From assembly GCF_014202315.1 (NCBI RefSeq), contig NZ_JACHGN010000012.1, positions 124,001 through 188,000 of the forward strand: a stretch of 64,000 nucleotides of DNA, read 5' to 3'. Shown here piece by piece: positions 55,183-63,685 of this stretch. The number at the start of each line of letters is the position of its first letter. Within the stretch, counting starts at the first letter, position 1. The translations under genes and the position numbers were made by a program. The notes under the pieces are model-generated. The model searched no databases and was not told the DNA's origin. It was given only the letters and a program-made list of their open reading frames with translations. The stretch is from Thermocatellispora tengchongensis (GTDB lineage: Bacteria > Actinomycetota > Actinomycetes > Streptosporangiales > Streptosporangiaceae).

Positions 55183-55926
55183 TCAGAGCGCGAGGCGCAC
55201 GGCGGGACGCGCCGCGGTGGCGACGGCCTCGTCGTGGCGGGCCCAGACCAGGCGCGCGAGGTCGGCGTCGGCGCCGAGGGAGGCGCTGACCAGGTCGGCG
55301 CCCGACTCCTCCAGGCGGGTCTGGAAGAAGCCCGGGGCCAGCAGGTACGACGCGACCGCCACGCGCGGTGCGGGGCCCGAGCGCAGCCGGTCCAGGGCCT
55401 CGGGGAGTGCGGGGGCGCCCGCGGAGGCGAAGGCCGCGGTGACGGGCCGCGACAGGCGCACCGACAGCAGCCGGGCCGCCGCGCGCACGTCGGCGAGGGC
55501 GCCCGGGTCGGAGGAGCCGGCGGCGCCCAGGATGACCGCGTCGGTGGCGCGCAGGCCGGCGCGGTCCAGGCGGCGGGCGAGCAGGCCGGTGAGCAGCGCG
55601 TGCGGGCCCAGCGGGCGGGCCACGACCGCGTCGGGGCGGGTCCGGGCGACGATGCCCGGCAGGTCGATGTGCACGTGGTAGCCGCCGGCCAGCAGCATCG
55701 GCACCACGACCACGGGCCCGCCCAGCGCGGGCAGCACCTCCTCCAGCTTCGGCGCGCTGATCTCCAGGTAGGCCAGCTCCACCCGGTGGCCGGGGCGGGC
55801 CCTGTGCACCAGGTCCCGCAGCCCGGCGAGTACTTCCTCCCCGTGGGTGCTGCGCGTGCCGTGGGCCGCCATGACCAGCGTCGGGGCGTCCGCGGCGCGC
55901 GCGGCGGCGGTGCGGCCAGGCGTCAC
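55183..55926 (-). CDS. Sirohydrochlorin chelatase (CbiX/SirB-like)
   Basis: The 247-residue class II chelatase has AAHGTRSTHGEE with the metal-site His, an ELAYLEISAPKLEE segment, VPMLLAGGYHVHIDLPG with further ligands, and a second-half repeat with AFASAGAPALPEAL and VASYLLAPGFF. It inserts Fe2+ into sirohydrochlorin to make siroheme, the cofactor of NirB. GTG 55926 overlaps the upstream stop (GTGA). Its position at the end of the nitrate/nitrite operon argues for iron rather than cobalt. Confidence 0.9.
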   Translation of the reverse strand: MTPGRTAAARAADAPTLVMAAHGTRSTHGEEVLAGLRDLVHRARPGHRVELAYLEISAPKLEEVLPALGGPVVVVPMLLAGGYHVHIDLPGIVARTRPDAVVARPLGPHALLTGLLARRLDRAGLRATDAVILGAAGSSDPGALADVRAAARLLSVRLSRPVTAAFASAGAPALPEALDRLRSGPAPRVAVASYLLAPGFFQTRLEESGADLVSASLGADADLARLVWARHDEAVATAARPAVRLAL

Positions 55927-57104
55927 AGGGCGTCCCCGCGCTCGCAGGCCAGGCGGTAGCCGCGCTTGACGACGGTCTCCACGATGCCGGAGGGGCCCAG
56001 CGCGCGGCGCAGCCGGGTGATGGCCATCTCGACCGCGTGCTCGGCCGAGTCGCGCGAGGGGCCGCCCGGCAGGACCGTGCGCAGCTCGGAGCGCGCGACC
56101 ACGTGTCCGGGCTTCTCGGCCAGCCGCTTGAGCACCGCCATCGGCGCCGGCGGCAGCGGCTTGAGGTCGCCGTCCACCGCGACCGCGTGGCCGCGGATCT
56201 CCAGGTGGTGGCCGCCCGCGACGAGCCGGGTGACACTCTCGGCGGGAAGGTGCCTGGCGAGCAGGCGGGCCAGCGCGCCGAGCCGGGAGCGGTCGGGCTG
56301 GATGACGGGCACGCCCCGGGTCACCAGGGGGCCCGCGGTGACCGGGCCGACGCACGCGGCGACGACCGAGCCGCTGAAGGCGGCGAGCAGGGCCTCCTCC
56401 AGGCCGTCGGCGCGCGCCGCGTTGAGCATGGCGAGCACGGCCGGGGCGCTGGTGAACGCCACCGCGTCCACGCCGCCGGAGACCGCCTGGGTGACCAGGC
56501 GGCGCAGCGGGGAGGAGTCGCGGTAGGGCAGCCAGCGGTACACCGGCACCTCGATGACCTCCGCGCCGGCGGCGCGCAGGTCGGCGACGAAGCCGGTCAG
56601 CGGCTCGCCGTGGAGCTGCACGGCGATGCGGCGCCCGCGCAGGTCCTGGCCCAGCAGGTGCTGCTTGACCTCCTCGCACGACTCGGTGGGCGGGGTCCAG
56701 TGGTCGTTGAGCCCCGCGGCGCGCACCGCGCCGCGGGCCTTGGGCCCTCGGGTGAGCAGGCGCGCCTTGGTCAGGTGCTCGCCGAGCTGGGCGGACAGGC
56801 CCCACCCCTCGGCCGCCGCCATCCAGCCCCGGAACCCGACGCCGGTGGTGACCACGACGTCGTCCACCGGGCCCGCCAGGGTGGCCCTGGTCGCGGCGAG
56901 CAGGTCGGAGTCCTCGGCGAGGGGGACCAGCCTGATCGCGGGCGCGCTGACCACGCGGGCGCCCCTGCGCTCCAGCAGCGCGCAGAACTCCTCGCGCCGC
57001 CGGGTCGCGGTCACGCCGATGGTGAACCCGGCGAGCGCGTCGGGCTCCGTCTCCGGTGAACTCGGTTCCTTCACGGGGACCTGCTCCTCGGCCACAGCGG
57101 TCAT
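55923..57104 (-). CDS. nnaR: Uroporphyrinogen-III synthase/DNA-binding regulator fusion, NnaR-type
   Basis: Residues 1-270 form a HemD-like domain with its two-lobed pattern (FTIGVTATRRREEFCALLERRG, DDVVVTTGVGFRGW, VDAVAFTSAPAVLAML, ACVGPVTAG). Residues 290-393 form an OmpR-type winged helix (RLAEKPGHVVARSELR, VEMAITRLRRALG, VVKRGYRL). This fusion is NnaR, known in Streptomyces and mycobacteria as an activator of nitrite/nitrate assimilation working with GlnR. The ATG lies 22 nt after nirD. Whether the HemD half is catalytic or only senses tetrapyrroles is unsettled. Confidence 0.93.
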   Translation of the reverse strand: MTAVAEEQVPVKEPSSPETEPDALAGFTIGVTATRRREEFCALLERRGARVVSAPAIRLVPLAEDSDLLAATRATLAGPVDDVVVTTGVGFRGWMAAAEGWGLSAQLGEHLTKARLLTRGPKARGAVRAAGLNDHWTPPTESCEEVKQHLLGQDLRGRRIAVQLHGEPLTGFVADLRAAGAEVIEVPVYRWLPYRDSSPLRRLVTQAVSGGVDAVAFTSAPAVLAMLNAARADGLEEALLAAFSGSVVAACVGPVTAGPLVTRGVPVIQPDRSRLGALARLLARHLPAESVTRLVAGGHHLEIRGHAVAVDGDLKPLPPAPMAVLKRLAEKPGHVVARSELRTVLPGGPSRDSAEHAVEMAITRLRRALGPSGIVETVVKRGYRLACERGDAL

Positions 57105-57126
57105 ATGTCCTCCTGGCGATATGTCC

Positions 57127-57486
57127 TCACGCGATGCTGACCTCCACGACGCCGTCCGTGACGCGGATGCGGTACGTAGGAACCGACACCGACGGGTCGT
57201 CCAGGCATTCCCCGGTCAGCAGTGAGAACGCCTGCTTGTGCATCGGGGAGGCCACCATGGGCTCCCCCGCCCTCGTGCCGACTATGCCCCGTGAGAGCAC
57301 GTACGCGCCGCTGAACGGGTCGCGGTTGCCCAGTGCGTACAGGGCGCCGTCGAAGCCGCGGAAGACCGCGATCTGGCGGCCCTCGACCAGGACGCACGCG
57401 CCGCGCTCCGGGATCAGGTCGGAGTAGGCGCAGACCGGATGCCAGCGGTCCGTGGAGACGGGCGATGCCTGCAGTTCTACGCTCAT
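57127..57486 (-). CDS. nirD: Nitrite reductase small subunit NirD
   Basis: The 119-residue Rieske-fold protein pairs with NirB in NADH-dependent nitrite reduction to ammonium. Conserved parts: WHPVCAYSDLIPERG, FRGFDGALYALGNRDPF, GEPMVASPMHKQAFSLLTGE. The Rieske cluster cysteines are absent, as is normal for NirD. The ATG overlaps the nirB stop (ATGA). Confidence 0.96.
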   Translation of the reverse strand: MSVELQASPVSTDRWHPVCAYSDLIPERGACVLVEGRQIAVFRGFDGALYALGNRDPFSGAYVLSRGIVGTRAGEPMVASPMHKQAFSLLTGECLDDPSVSVPTYRIRVTDGVVEVSIA

Positions 57487-59939
57487 GAGCGGGCCACCTC
57501 CAGGGGGATGAGCACGGGCTTGATCTGGTCGCGTTCGGTCTCGAAGGCGATCGAGGGGTCGGGCGTGCCGGGGGCGTTGACGAAGCTGACGAAGCGGCGC
57601 AGCTTCTCCGGGTCCTCGATGGTGGCGCGCCACTCGTCGAAGTAGCCGGCGACGTGCCGCTCCATCTGGGCCTCCAGCTCGGCGCAGATGCCGAGCGAGT
57701 CGTCGATGATCACCTGGCGCAGGTAGTCGAGGCCGCCCTCCAGGTTCTCGATCCAGGCGGCGGTGCGCTGGAGCCGGTCGGCGGTGCGGATGTAGAACAT
57801 CAGGAACCTGTCGATGATCTTAATCAGATCATCGGTGGACAGGTCGGCGGCCAGCAGTTCCGCGTGGCGCGGCTTGAAGCCGCCGTTGCCGCCGACGTAC
57901 AGGTTCCAGCCCTGCTCGGTGGCGATGATGCCGAAGTCCTTGCTGCGGGCCTCGGCGCACTCGCGGGCGCAGCCGGAGACGGCGGACTTGAGCTTGTGCG
58001 GCGAGCGCAGGCCGCGGTAGCGCAGCTCCAGGGCGATGGCCAGGCCCACCGAGTCCTGTACGCCGTAGCGGCACCAGGTGGAGCCGACGCAGGACTTCAC
58101 GGTGCGCAGCGCCTTGCCGTACGCGTGGCCGGACTCGAACCCGGCGTCCACCAGCCGCTTCCAGATCTGCGGGAGCTGCTCGACCCGGGCGCCGAACAGG
58201 TCGATCCGCTGCCCGCCGGTGATCTTGGTGTAGAGGCCGAAGTCGCGGGCGACCTCGCCGATGACGATCAGCTTCTCCGGGGTGATCTCGCCGCCGGGCA
58301 CCCGGGGCACCACCGAGTAGGTGCCGTTCTTCTGGATGTTGGCGAGGAAGTGGTCGTTGGTGTCCTGCAGCGCGGCCTGCTCGCCGTCCAGGATGTGCCC
58401 GCCGTTGAGCGAGGCCAGGATGGACGCCACCGCGGGCTTGCACACGTCGCAGCCCCTGCCCGTGCCGTGCTCCGCGATGAGCTGGGAGAACGTCCCGATG
58501 CCGCGCACCCGTACGATGTCGAACAGCTCGGCCCGCGAGTACGCGAAGTGCTCGCACATCGCCTTGCTGACCTCGACGCCCGACTTGACGAGGATCTGCT
58601 TGAGCATGGGCACGCAGCTTCCGCAGGTGGTGCCCGCCCGGGTGCACTTCTTGATCCCGGCGACGTCGGTCAGGCCCTCGCTCGCGATGGCCTCGCAGAT
58701 CTGCCCCTTGGTGACGTTGTTGCACGAGCAGACCTGCGCGTCGTCGGGCAGGTCCACGTCCACGCCGCCGGTGCCGGCGAACAGCAGCTCGGTGGGGCTG
58801 GCGGGCAGCTCGCGGCCGACGAGCGGGCGCAGCGAGTTGTACGGCCCCGCGTCGCCCACGCAGATGCCGCCGAGCAGGGTACGGGCGTCGTCGCTGACGA
58901 ACAGCTTCTTGTACACCCCGCCGACCGGGTCCATGAAGGTGACGTCCAGCGCGCCGTCAAGGGCGCCGAAGCTGGCCACCTCCACGCCCAGCAGCTTGAG
59001 CTTGGTGGACATGTCGGCGCCGGTGAAGACCGCGTCGCCGCCCATGATCCGGTCGGCGGCGACCTCGGCCTGCGTGAAGCACGGCCCGACCAGGCCGTAC
59101 ACCATGCCGCCCGCGAGGGCGCACTCGCCGACGGCGTAGATCGCGGGGTCGGCGGTGCGCATGCCCTCGTCCACGACGATGCCGCCGCGCTCGCCGACCG
59201 GCAGGCCGCTGGCGCGGGCCAGCTCGTCGCGCGGGCGGACGCCGGCGGAGAACACCACGACCTGGGCCTCGATCTCGGCGCCGTCGGGCTTGACCAGGCG
59301 GGCGACCCGGCCGTCCTCGCCGGGCTCGATCGACTTCACCCCGGCCCCGGTGTGCACCGCCAGGCCCAGCGCCTCGATGTGGTTCTTGAGGATCGAGCCG
59401 CCGCCCTCGTCCACCTGGCGGGGCATCAGCCACGGGCTCATCTCCACCACGTGGGTGACCAGGCCGAGGCCGCGCAGCGCGTCGGCGGCCTCCAGGCCGA
59501 GCAGGCCGCCGCCGATCACCACGCCGGAGCTCGCCCCCTCGGCCGCGGCGGCGATGGCGTCCAGGTCGTCGATGGTGCGGTAGACGAAGCAGCCGGGCAG
59601 GTCCTTGCCGGGGACCGGCGGCACGAAGGGGCTGGAGCCGGTGGCGAGCACCAGCACGTCGTACGGCTCGGTGTGCCCGTCGGCCGCGGTGACCGTGCGG
59701 GCCTCGCGGTCGATCCCGGTGACCTTCGCGCCCAGGCGCAGCACGACGCCCTCGGGCACCGGGTAGGTCAGGTCCTCGGCGCTCTTGCCGCTCAGGTAGG
59801 AGGTGAGCGCGACCCGGTCGTAGGCGGGCCTGGGCTCCTCCCCCAGCACGGTCACGCTGCCGCCGAACCCCTTGGCGTACAGCGTCTCGATCAGCCGGTA
59901 CGCCGTGGGCCCGTGCCCCACCACCACTAGCCGCGTCAT
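57483..59939 (-). CDS. nirB: Nitrite reductase large subunit NirB
   Basis: The 818-residue NADH-dependent siroheme enzyme has an FAD motif VVVGHGPTAYRL at the N terminus and an NADH motif VVIGGGLLGLEAA (140-152). A BFD-type [2Fe-2S] site uses Cys404, Cys406, Cys439 and Cys442, and a sulfite/nitrite reductase half carries the 4Fe-4S/siroheme ligands Cys617, Cys623, Cys657 and Cys661. A second Cys pair near 497-500 (RGCDVCKP) is part of the BFD-like repeat. ATG 59939 overlaps the NasB-like stop (ATGA). It reduces nitrite made by NarB. Confidence 0.97.
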   Translation of the reverse strand: MTRLVVVGHGPTAYRLIETLYAKGFGGSVTVLGEEPRPAYDRVALTSYLSGKSAEDLTYPVPEGVVLRLGAKVTGIDREARTVTAADGHTEPYDVLVLATGSSPFVPPVPGKDLPGCFVYRTIDDLDAIAAAAEGASSGVVIGGGLLGLEAADALRGLGLVTHVVEMSPWLMPRQVDEGGGSILKNHIEALGLAVHTGAGVKSIEPGEDGRVARLVKPDGAEIEAQVVVFSAGVRPRDELARASGLPVGERGGIVVDEGMRTADPAIYAVGECALAGGMVYGLVGPCFTQAEVAADRIMGGDAVFTGADMSTKLKLLGVEVASFGALDGALDVTFMDPVGGVYKKLFVSDDARTLLGGICVGDAGPYNSLRPLVGRELPASPTELLFAGTGGVDVDLPDDAQVCSCNNVTKGQICEAIASEGLTDVAGIKKCTRAGTTCGSCVPMLKQILVKSGVEVSKAMCEHFAYSRAELFDIVRVRGIGTFSQLIAEHGTGRGCDVCKPAVASILASLNGGHILDGEQAALQDTNDHFLANIQKNGTYSVVPRVPGGEITPEKLIVIGEVARDFGLYTKITGGQRIDLFGARVEQLPQIWKRLVDAGFESGHAYGKALRTVKSCVGSTWCRYGVQDSVGLAIALELRYRGLRSPHKLKSAVSGCARECAEARSKDFGIIATEQGWNLYVGGNGGFKPRHAELLAADLSTDDLIKIIDRFLMFYIRTADRLQRTAAWIENLEGGLDYLRQVIIDDSLGICAELEAQMERHVAGYFDEWRATIEDPEKLRRFVSFVNAPGTPDPSIAFETERDQIKPVLIPLEVARS

Positions 59940-61363
59940 GCGGAGACTCCTTCCTGCTCGCACAGCCACCCGACGATGCCCTCGACGGCCTCCCTGCAGG
60001 TGCCGCACCCGGTCGTGGCCCGCGTCACGGCGGCCACGGCGTCGGCGTCGCGGGCGCCGGACTCCCAGCACGCCCGGATCTGGCCCTTGGTCACGTTGTT
60101 GCACTGGCACACCCGCGCCGAGTCGGGCATGCGGACCGGGCTGTCGGCCACGGGCGCGGCGGAGGACAGGCCGGGGAACAGCAGCCCGGCCCGGTCGCCC
60201 GGCAGCGGCCCGCCCCGGTCGTAGAGCTGGGTGAGCGTGCCCACGGCGGTGGTCTCGCCGAGCAGGATCGCGCCGACGAGACGGCCGTCGCGGATCACCA
60301 GCTTGCGGTAGGTGCCGCGGGCGCGGTGGCTGAAGCGGACCACCTCGGTGCTCTTGTCGGCGCCCTCGTCCACGTGGGTCTCGCCCATGGCCGCCAGCTC
60401 CACGCTCTTGGCCTTCAGCCGGGTCACCAGGCGCGAGCCGCGGTACCTGGCGTTCTTGTCGGTGCCGGTGACCAGGTCGGCGACGATCGCGGCCTGCTCC
60501 CAGGCGGGGGCGACCAGGCCGTAGACGGTGCCGGCGTGCTGGGCGCACTCGCCGATGGCGTAGATGGACGGGTCGTCGGTGCGCAGCTCGTCGTCCACCA
60601 CGACGCCGCGCTCGACCTCCAGGCCCGCGTCACGCGCCAGTCCGGCCAGGGGGCGCACGCCGCAGGCCATGATGACCAGGTCGCCGTCCACGACCTCGCC
60701 GTCGGCCAGGCGCACGCCGGTGGGCCCGCTCTCGTCGCCGAGCACCTCGGTCACGGTCACGCCGGTCCTGGTGCGCACGCCCAGCTCGGCCAGGGTCTCG
60801 CCGAGCACCAGCCCGGCCTCGGGGTCGAGCTGGCGCTCCATCAGGTGCCCGGCCAGGTGCAGCAGCGTCACCGGCAGGCCCCGCCCGGCCAGGCCGCGGG
60901 CCGCCTCGACGCCGAGCAGGCCGCCGCCGACCACGACGGCGCTGCGGGCGACCCCGGCCGCGGCCAGGATCGCGGTGCAGTCGTCGAGGGTGCGGAACGC
61001 CACGGCGCGCTCGGCGCCCGGGATGGGCGGCACCACGGCCTCGCTGCCGGTGGCCAGCACCAGCACGTCGTACGGCTCGCGCCGCCCGCTCGCGGTGATC
61101 ACCGACTTGGTGTCGCGGTCGATCTGGACGACCTCGTCGCCGAAGACCGCGGTGACGTCGTGGTCGGCGTACCAGGAGGCGTCGAGCATGCGCACCTGGT
61201 CCGGGCCGGAGGTGCCGGCCAGCACGTTGGACAGCAGCACCCGGTTGTAGGGCTGCCAGGTCTCCGCACCCAGGACGGTGACGTCGATGTCCTTGTCACG
61301 GGCGCGGACCTCGCTGACGAGCCGGGAACCGGCCATGCCGTTCCCCACCACAACAAGCCTCAT
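59936..61363 (-). CDS. NasB-like FAD oxidoreductase with BFD [2Fe-2S] domain
   Basis: This 475-residue flavoprotein resembles the front half of NirB. It has an FAD motif VVVGNGMAGSRL, an NAD(P)H motif VVVGGGLLGVEAA, an AIGECAQHAGTVYGLV segment, and a C-terminal BFD-type site (VCQCNNVTKGQ and TGCGTC). Such proteins pass electrons from NAD(P)H to assimilatory nitrate reductase. The ATG overlaps the narB stop and the gene's own stop overlaps nirB, fitting a role as electron donor between the two enzymes. No siroheme ligands are present, so it is not a nitrite reductase. Confidence 0.92.
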   Translation of the reverse strand: MRLVVVGNGMAGSRLVSEVRARDKDIDVTVLGAETWQPYNRVLLSNVLAGTSGPDQVRMLDASWYADHDVTAVFGDEVVQIDRDTKSVITASGRREPYDVLVLATGSEAVVPPIPGAERAVAFRTLDDCTAILAAAGVARSAVVVGGGLLGVEAARGLAGRGLPVTLLHLAGHLMERQLDPEAGLVLGETLAELGVRTRTGVTVTEVLGDESGPTGVRLADGEVVDGDLVIMACGVRPLAGLARDAGLEVERGVVVDDELRTDDPSIYAIGECAQHAGTVYGLVAPAWEQAAIVADLVTGTDKNARYRGSRLVTRLKAKSVELAAMGETHVDEGADKSTEVVRFSHRARGTYRKLVIRDGRLVGAILLGETTAVGTLTQLYDRGGPLPGDRAGLLFPGLSSAAPVADSPVRMPDSARVCQCNNVTKGQIRACWESGARDADAVAAVTRATTGCGTCREAVEGIVGWLCEQEGVSA

Positions 61364-63525
61364 GCGACCCTCTCCACTCGCACGGCGCATACCTTGAACT
61401 CCGGCATCCTCGACGTCGGGTCGAGCGCCGCGTTGGTGAGCTGGTTGGCGCTGGCGCGCCCCGCCCAGTGGAACGGCATGAACACGGTGTCGGCGCGGAT
61501 CGCGCCGCTCACCCTGGCCACCCCCTCGGCGGTCCCGCGGCGGCTGACCACGCGCAGCCGCTCCCCCGCCGTCACGCCGAGCCGCTCGGCGAGGTCGGGG
61601 TGCAGCTCGACGTACGCCTCGGGCGCGGCCTGCACCAGGGGCCCGATCCTGCGCGTCTGCGCGCCGCTCTGGTAGTGGGCGAGCACGCGCCCGGTGGTCA
61701 GGTACAGCGGGTAGTCCTCGTCGATGTCCTCGGCGGCCGGGCGGTGGTCCACCGGCACGAACCTGGCGCGCCCGTCGGGGGTGGCGAAGCCGTCCAGAAA
61801 GGGGCGCGGCGTCCCGGGGTGGTCCTCGGCCGGGCAGGGCCAGAAGACCCCGGTCTCGGCGGCGATGCGCTCGTAGGTGATGCCGGAGTAGTCGGCGACG
61901 CCGCCGGCGCTGGCGCGGCGCAGCTCGTCGAAGACGGCGCGGGGGTCGTCGGGGAAGCCGTCCGGGTGGCCCAGCCGCCCGGCCAGGCCCGACAGGACGG
62001 CGAGGTCGCTCCGCACCCCCGAGGGCGGAGCGACGGCCCGCCTGCGGAGCAGCACCCTGCCCTCCAGGTTGGTCATGGTGCCGCTCTCCTCCGCCCACTG
62101 CGTGGACGGCAGCACTACGTCAGCGCGCGCGGCGGTCTCAGACAGCACCAGGTCGGAGACCACGAGCAGTTCCAGGTCGCCGATGCGCTCGGCGACGTGC
62201 CCGGCGCGCGGCGCGGAGACCAGCGGGTTGGAGCCGAACAGCAGCAGCGCCTTCGGCCCGGCGGGCGTGCCGAGCGCGTCCAGCAGCTCGTACGCCGAGC
62301 GCCCCGGCCCCGGCAGTTCCTCGGGGTCCACGCCCCACACGGCGGCGACGTGGGCGCGGGCCGCCGGGTCGTCGATCTTGCGGTAGCCGGGGAGCTGGTC
62401 GGCCTTCTGGCCGTGCTCCCTGCCGCCCTGGCCGTTGCCCTGGCCGGTGACGCAGGCGTACCCGGAGCCCTCGGTGCCGGGCAGGCCGAGCGCGAGGGCC
62501 AGGTTGATGAAGGCGGTGACGGTGTCGGTGCCCTTGGCGTGCTGCTCGGCGCCGCGCCCGGTGAGCACCATCGCCCGGCGCGCGGTGCCGAGCAGGCGCA
62601 CGGCCTCGCGCATCTGGGCGACCGGGACGCCGGTGATCCGCTCCACACGCTCGGGCCACCAGGCGGCCAGCGAGGTGCGCACCGCCTCGAAGCCGGTGGT
62701 GCGGGCGGCGATGTAGTCCTCGTCGGCGTACCCGTCGGCGATGGCGATGTGCAGCAGCCCGAGCGCGAGCGCCAGGTCGGTGCCCGGGGTGAGCTGGAGG
62801 TGCAGGTCGGCGCTCTTGGCGGTGGCGGTCAGGCGGGGGTCGGCGACGATCAGCCGCCCGCCGCGCTCGCGCATGGCGTTCAGGTGGCGCACGAACGGCG
62901 GCATGGTCTCCGCGACGTTCCCGCCCGCGAACAGCACGGCGTCGGCGGCGGCGAGGTCGGTGATCGGGAAGGGCATGCCCCGGTCCATGCCGAAGGCGCG
63001 GATGGACGCCGCGGCGGCCGAGGACATGCAGAACCGGCCGTTGTAGTCGATCTGGCTGGTGCGCAGGGCCACCCGGGCGAACTTGCCGAGCAGGTACGCC
63101 TTCTCGTTGGTCAGCCCTCCGCCGCCGAACACCGCGACCGCGTCGGGCCCGTGCTCGGCCTGGATGCGCCTGATCCGCTCGGCGATGTAGTCCAGCGCGT
63201 CGTCCCAGGTGGCGGGCTCGCCGTGGACGAGCGGGGTGGTGAGGCGGGCGCCGTTGGTGAGCAGTTCGCCGGCCGTCCAGCCCTTCTGGCACAGGCCGCC
63301 GGCGTTGGCGGGGATGTCGTCCCTGGGGGTGATGGAGATCTCCTGCCGGCCGCCCGGCGCGGCGGTCGCGGAGATGCGCATGCCGCACTGCAACGCGCAG
63401 TACGGGCAGTGCGTGGCGGTCCCGGCGCCGCTGTCCGCACGACCGGAGCCCGGGGCCTTCACAGGCTCCGGGGCGGGAAGTGAGGTCATCGGCATGGGTC
63501 CGATGGTGCTTTCGAGGGGTTTCAC
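61360..63525 (-). CDS. narB: Assimilatory nitrate reductase catalytic subunit (molybdopterin)
   Basis: This 721-residue molybdopterin oxidoreductase reduces nitrate to nitrite in the cytosol. It has an N-terminal 4Fe-4S site HCPYCALQCGMR..GGLCQKGW (Cys40, Cys43, Cys47 and Cys79). NGRFCMSSAAAAS contains the Mo-ligand cysteine. Further motifs are VTGQGNGQGGREHGQKADQL and FMPFHWAG near the end. There is no Tat signal. Start: GTG 63525 follows AAGGGA with 7 nt. ATG 63495 or 63489 is an alternative if the promoter lies downstream of the GlnR-like sites. It is first gene of the six-gene operon. Confidence 0.95.
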   Translation of the reverse strand: MKPLESTIGPMPMTSLPAPEPVKAPGSGRADSGAGTATHCPYCALQCGMRISATAAPGGRQEISITPRDDIPANAGGLCQKGWTAGELLTNGARLTTPLVHGEPATWDDALDYIAERIRRIQAEHGPDAVAVFGGGGLTNEKAYLLGKFARVALRTSQIDYNGRFCMSSAAAASIRAFGMDRGMPFPITDLAAADAVLFAGGNVAETMPPFVRHLNAMRERGGRLIVADPRLTATAKSADLHLQLTPGTDLALALGLLHIAIADGYADEDYIAARTTGFEAVRTSLAAWWPERVERITGVPVAQMREAVRLLGTARRAMVLTGRGAEQHAKGTDTVTAFINLALALGLPGTEGSGYACVTGQGNGQGGREHGQKADQLPGYRKIDDPAARAHVAAVWGVDPEELPGPGRSAYELLDALGTPAGPKALLLFGSNPLVSAPRAGHVAERIGDLELLVVSDLVLSETAARADVVLPSTQWAEESGTMTNLEGRVLLRRRAVAPPSGVRSDLAVLSGLAGRLGHPDGFPDDPRAVFDELRRASAGGVADYSGITYERIAAETGVFWPCPAEDHPGTPRPFLDGFATPDGRARFVPVDHRPAAEDIDEDYPLYLTTGRVLAHYQSGAQTRRIGPLVQAAPEAYVELHPDLAERLGVTAGERLRVVSRRGTAEGVARVSGAIRADTVFMPFHWAGRASANQLTNAALDPTSRMPEFKVCAVRVERVA

Positions 63526-63540
63526 CGCTGGGTCCCTTCT

Positions 63541-63578
63541 GTTACCGCTGTGCAACAAGCCGCTAACCGCGTTCACAC
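63541..63578. promoter_or_regulatory. Four GlnR-like half-sites at 11-bp spacing upstream of narB
   Basis: On the plus strand GTTAC (63541), GCAAC (63552), CTAAC (63563) and CACAC (63574) are each separated by exactly 6 nt, giving an 11-bp step. This matches the GlnR consensus gTnAC-n6-GaAAC repeated twice, with the first two half-sites best. GlnR is the nitrogen regulator that activates nitrate and nitrite genes in actinobacteria. Confidence 0.65.
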
Positions 63579-63630
63579 AAGGGCGGACGCCGCTGTGAGC
63601 GAGCGGAGCGAGCGAACCGGTGGGCACAGC

Positions 63631-63659
63631 AGCGGGCGTCCCCGCGAGGGACGCCCGCT
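63631..63659 (-). terminator. Terminator hairpin after the NarK-type gene
   Basis: AGCGGGCGTCCC (63631-63642) and GGGACGCCCGCT (63648-63659) form a perfect 12-bp stem with a CGCGA loop, 27 nt beyond the transporter stop. It separates transporter and narB transcripts. Confidence 0.8.
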
Positions 63660-63685
63660 CGGTGGACCGCCGCCGCCCGGCGGCG

